DNA from: Verrucomicrobiota bacterium
GTDB lineage: Bacteria > Verrucomicrobiota > Verrucomicrobiia > Limisphaerales > SIBE01
Assembly (NCBI GenBank): GCA_016871515.1
Contig: VHDE01000031.1
Span: forward strand, 1-54,561
DNA length: 54,561 bases
Reading direction: 5' to 3'
The stretch's first letter is position 1. Every line of letters starts with the position of its first letter. Positions 51,241 to 54,561 of this stretch are shown here, in pieces. The notes under the pieces were generated by a model. That model made no database searches, was not told where the DNA came from, and worked only from the letters and a program-made list of their open reading frames with translations. The translations under genes and the position numbers were made by a program.

Positions 51241-53918
51241 TTTGAAAGGAATAATTCACTGGTGGCCACATGCCTGACCAACGTGGCCAGCCCGTCGCCA
51301 TCCTCGCGGACCTTTGCCGCAATGGCTTCAACCCCCGCGCGGTCGGCAAAGGTCAAAGGCCGCCCGAGGGCATACACGGTCATCTTGTGCGTGAGAGCCC
51401 GCACGAACTGGTCTTGGCGATTCGTCAAAAGGAATCGCTTTAAGCCGTCCATTCCATGCAAGATTTCATCGTTGAACAGCCGACTGGCGGCGTCAACAGG
51501 TTTCCCGTCAATCTGATCGCGCCAACGCCCGAGGGCGTCGTAGTTTTCCAGGGCAATCCCCCACGGATCGATCTTGGCGTGGCAGGACATGCAGGCCTCG
51601 TGGTTCCGGTGATCGGCGAGGCGTTCCTTCAGCGTCATCTTCGCGATCTCAGGATCGGCGAGATCAATCTCCGGCACGGCCGGCGGCGGCGGCGGCGGCG
51701 GGTCATCGAGCAAACTTTTTAGCAGCCAGATCCCCCGCTTGAGCGGATTCGAGTCTTTCCCGCTTGAATTCATCGCCAACAGGCCGGCTTGAGTGAGCAG
51801 CCCGCCTCGACGGTTGCTCAGATCCAAACCGATCCGGCGGAAGTGGTTCCCATAGACATCCGCCAACCCGTAATGCCGGGCCAACCGCTCATCGGCCATG
51901 GTGTAGTCCGCGTGGATGAAGTTCAAAACGCTCTCGTCGCGGCGCAACATTCCAGCAAAGAACAAGATGGGTTCTTGCTGCATAGCCTCCTTGAGGAGCG
52001 GATCCACCCCACCCTCAAGTTTCACAAAATCCAGCAACTGCAGGTCGAGCCACTGCCGGACGAAATGCTTTGCGAATCGCTCGGCGCGCGCATCCGCCAG
52101 CATCCGCCTGACCTCGTCATCCAAAACCTTGGGACGTCGCAACTGGCCGTTGTCAGCCAATTCCAGCAGTCGGTCATCCGGCACGCTGCACCAAAGAAAC
52201 ATGGAAAGGCGAGTCGCGAGTTCCTGCGCGGTAAGTCGCGGCGGACGGGGCGACCGCTCGGGCTCGCCCGGCGCATCCCCTCGAACGATGTAGAGGAACT
52301 CCGGCGATGACAAAACCGTGGCCAAAACCTCGACCATGGCCTCTTCCAGCGTGTCGGAGGATTTTCGCATCGCCTGGAAAAGCCGGACTTTTTGGTCAAT
52401 CTCCTCGTCCCCGACCTGCCGCCGCCAGGCGCGCGACATGAACGCCGTCAAAACTTCTCTGGCGTAGACGGGCTCGTCCTCGCGGTGCGGGCTCTTGGAG
52501 AAAATCCGCTCGTGTGCCTTCGGGGGCCACTGATCGTAGACCGGTGCCGCCACCTCCACGTAGCTGATCTGGATCTCCCCGGGGGACGCCGAACTGTTGA
52601 CCAGCCGGATGTGCTCGGACGGGCTAGGCGTGGATCCCATGGGCGACGCCTTTCGCACCGAGTTCCGGGGATAGATATCCCCGAGCGACACATCCCATTG
52701 GTAGATCTGCGGCTGGTCCGGACTGGCGGTGATGGGAAGGTCTTCCTCGCTCACGCGCAGCAACGCTCGCCCCTCGTTGCTCGCCTGCCAACCGAACTCC
52801 AACTGCAGGCTCGGAACGCGATCGTTGTTCGCAGGAGTTCTGGCCGCGTGAACTCGCACACGGAGCAGGCCCTCGTCGGGAACCTGATCCCCCAATTCCA
52901 CGACAAGTTTCTGCTCGTGACCGTGGGGAAGGATCGCCACCTGGTCGAATGTCTGGGGAACCGGCGGAGGGGCATGGGTGGGGGCGATGGCGTGCTTGGC
53001 GCCACCATAATCCCAGGAGTGGGGGGCCGTTCGTCCCGTCGTTCGATCTTTGAAATAGGTTTTCCCATGCGGCTTGGTGGACCGGTCATGCAGCTTGTCC
53101 AGCTCGCGCTTTTGCTTTTCCGGATCGTCCTTGAACGCCACCTTGGCTTTCTCGAGTTCCGCGGTCTGCTTCTTCCATTCAATCTGCCCAGCCTGTTCCA
53201 TGGAGACGCCCCAATACAACACACGAGGCCGGGGACCACGGACGGTTGCCCGCGACAACGCTTGCCTGGCGAGAAGGCGGTAGGTCTCCAGTTGCGCGAC
53301 GGACATGTGCAACGTCTCCGAGCTGTTCTGAAATCCGTCTTCGGAATGGGCTTCAGGCGGAAGATCCCGGGCGAATTCCCAAGGGAGCCCAAGAATATCC
53401 TGCAACGCATAATTGTACTCGTAGCGTGTCATCCGGCGAAACGAAGAATGCCCGGCCGTGGCGCGTCGCGCGATCGAGGCCTTGCGAATCTCCCCGGAAA
53501 GCCAATCCATGGCCCGGCTTCGGTCCTCGCCGGACAACTTGGACTCATCCGGCGGCGGCATTTCGCCGTTGCCCAACACGGCGAGAATCTCCAGCCACCA
53601 ATCCACATCAGGCCCTTCCAAGAGGTTGGGATTCAGCGTGTCGATCCGAAGGCGCGCTTTCGTTTTCTTTGGCCCGTGACAGGCGACGCAGTGCCTTTGT
53701 AACACCGGCTCGATCTCTTGGCGAAACCGGTCGAGCTCGGGCAGCGGCGCATTCGTTTCGAGGGAATGCGCGACATGCTGCTTGAGCAGCGATTGCCGGG
53801 CGCCCAATGCTTTGAGTTCATCCAGCGTGGGAGGATTCGTCGCGGCCCCCGCCGAGAACACCCCGGTGAGCAAAACCAGCAGCACCAGCACGCATTGGAT
53901 CCATTTGCAGTGCATCAT
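51237..53918 (-). CDS. DUF1592 family cytochrome-type protein (PSD1-like)
   Basis: 893 residues. Signal peptide MMHCKWIQCVLVLLVLLTGV, then a Planctomycete-type cytochrome C domain with a haem motif (RHCVACHG), DUF1587 (FRRMTRYEYNYALQDILGL), a DUF1595-like and DUF1592 region (FLWCSVPDDRLLELADNGQL, RRDESVLNFIHADYTMADERLARHYG), DUF1588 (GGLLTQAGLLAMNS, CMSCHAKIDPWGIALENYDA - a second CxxCH) and DUF1585 (DQFVRALTHKMTVYALGRPL). Start at 53918 (or 53915), since the open frame's first ATG at 54455 adds 179 residues without a signal or homology. Probably a periplasmic or secreted multihaem redox enzyme acting with the DUF1552 protein; the substrate is unknown. Confidence 0.92.
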   Translation of the reverse strand: MMHCKWIQCVLVLLVLLTGVFSAGAATNPPTLDELKALGARQSLLKQHVAHSLETNAPLPELDRFRQEIEPVLQRHCVACHGPKKTKARLRIDTLNPNLLEGPDVDWWLEILAVLGNGEMPPPDESKLSGEDRSRAMDWLSGEIRKASIARRATAGHSSFRRMTRYEYNYALQDILGLPWEFARDLPPEAHSEDGFQNSSETLHMSVAQLETYRLLARQALSRATVRGPRPRVLYWGVSMEQAGQIEWKKQTAELEKAKVAFKDDPEKQKRELDKLHDRSTKPHGKTYFKDRTTGRTAPHSWDYGGAKHAIAPTHAPPPVPQTFDQVAILPHGHEQKLVVELGDQVPDEGLLRVRVHAARTPANNDRVPSLQLEFGWQASNEGRALLRVSEEDLPITASPDQPQIYQWDVSLGDIYPRNSVRKASPMGSTPSPSEHIRLVNSSASPGEIQISYVEVAAPVYDQWPPKAHERIFSKSPHREDEPVYAREVLTAFMSRAWRRQVGDEEIDQKVRLFQAMRKSSDTLEEAMVEVLATVLSSPEFLYIVRGDAPGEPERSPRPPRLTAQELATRLSMFLWCSVPDDRLLELADNGQLRRPKVLDDEVRRMLADARAERFAKHFVRQWLDLQLLDFVKLEGGVDPLLKEAMQQEPILFFAGMLRRDESVLNFIHADYTMADERLARHYGLADVYGNHFRRIGLDLSNRRGGLLTQAGLLAMNSSGKDSNPLKRGIWLLKSLLDDPPPPPPPAVPEIDLADPEIAKMTLKERLADHRNHEACMSCHAKIDPWGIALENYDALGRWRDQIDGKPVDAASRLFNDEILHGMDGLKRFLLTNRQDQFVRALTHKMTVYALGRPLTFADRAGVEAIAAKVREDGDGLATLVRHVATSELFLSK

Positions 53919-54561
53919 AGCCAACGCTGCATCCCTAGCACATCCCGGCAGCAATGTCACGACAAGCTGAGTGCTCAGCCACAGGTATTTGCTTTCTAAT
54001 AGGAATTTGCTTTTCACGGCTGCAGGCGAAGCCTGAACGTTCCGGGTCTCTGCCGCAAGAAAAACCCCCTTTTGAGGCGATCCTTGGAGGCTTCCCGGCT
54101 GAGAGGGTCTCGGAGGTCGCCCAAGGTCGGAATCCTGCCCCGCGAACTCTCGCAAAAAGGTGGAGGAGACCGGAATTCTAACCCCACCCGGACAGAGGGG
54201 GAGGCTCAAGCTGTTCGCAGCGTTTCGCAAAATCTCGTGCGGACAGCCCGTCTTATCCCTCCTCCAAAGGCCTTCATCCCACCGCTGGCTCGGGGACTGA
54301 AGGTGGATCCCGGGCGGGTGCCTCTTCCCAGAGCCCGCAGTGTCGCAGACGTGATCCACAAGGTTCGGTTCGCTAAGACAGCTCGCCCTGCTATGAGAAG
54401 TGTCAAGCGCTCTTTTTCTTTTTTTAAAGTGAAGCTGTTTCTTTTCTTTCCTCATTTTTCTCTGTGCGTTGAGCGAGGCCTTGGGAATATCGCAACTAAA
54501 CTCCAGGCCAGATCGCAGATAGATCGGGCCAGAGTTCCAGGGGTGTAGTTGCCGATGCTCT
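53919..54561. other. 643-base upstream region of the DUF1592 operon
   Basis: No gene seen. It must include the operon's promoter. The frame stays open upstream to 54455, but composition looks non-coding. A pyrimidine-rich stretch (CTCTTTTTCTTTTTTTAAAG at 54410-54429 and TTTCTTTTCTTTCC at 54439) may be a regulatory or structural element. The last 100 bases may hold the start of another gene outside the window. Confidence 0.45.

Noticed and set aside
53919-54455. N-terminal extension of the DUF1592 protein to 54455
   Set aside because: It would bury a good signal peptide at residue 180, and the sequence is basic and low-complexity without homology.

Overview
The window looks like a chromosomal segment of a Verrucomicrobiota bacterium, probably a soil or sediment lineage near Pedosphaera/Limisphaerales. 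This rests on gene content rather than a search. Markers are a DUF1592/DUF1552 gene pair with Planctomycete-type cytochrome motifs, very large secreted proteins built from lamin-tail, CotH-like and cadherin-like domains, secreted proteins ending in a short domain that closes on FYRL/YYRV, a DUF6941 protein, and many GC-rich palindromic intergenic repeats.

Layout. 1-1666: end of an upstream gene, then an NtrC-type sigma-54 activator broken by a frameshift and a nonsense codon. 1870-7878: housekeeping genes (class II aldolase, DUF6941, ScpA-ScpB, PheA, KdsD). 7811-12159: a secreted Ig/Calx-beta/FG-GAP protein cut off against kdsD, a NarL-type regulator, and a scar where a histidine kinase, an esterase and a Tat-exported protein are all truncated against one another. 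12404-17816: acetyltransferase, DciA-like DUF721 protein, GH42 beta-galactosidase, EamA transporter, squalene/phytoene synthase. 18132-22420: Uma2 endonuclease, ArgH, GlgC, and a glmS remnant with a large internal deletion. 22914-24560: ribosomal protein S2 and EF-Ts encoded as one continuous reading frame, the most surprising feature here. 24831-29553: response regulator, small secreted proteins, an ISAs1-type transposase fragment, and a secreted protein with a duplicated domain. 29773-39423: HDOD-like remnant, a roughly 2855-residue lamin-tail/CotH surface protein, repeats. 39424-48023: Dabb protein, amidohydrolase, GT2 glycosyltransferase, CHASE3 kinase, MscS channel, a DR2241-type Fe-S protein coupled to a TlpA-like thioredoxin. 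48353-53918: membrane-anchored coiled-coil protein, then the DUF1592-DUF1552 operon.

Two themes stand out. First, the segment has many broken genes for its length: the NtrC regulator, histidine kinase, esterase, Tat protein, glmS, HDOD protein, transposase and the truncated FG-GAP protein. Second, almost every larger intergenic gap carries imperfect or perfect inverted repeats from several recurring families, and at least one repeat lies at the end of a gene remnant. Repeat-associated rearrangement is a reasonable inference. Single-base lesions (409, 881, 23717) could also be sequence errors and should be checked against raw data.

I saw no rRNA, tRNA, CRISPR array, complete mobile element or complete defence system.
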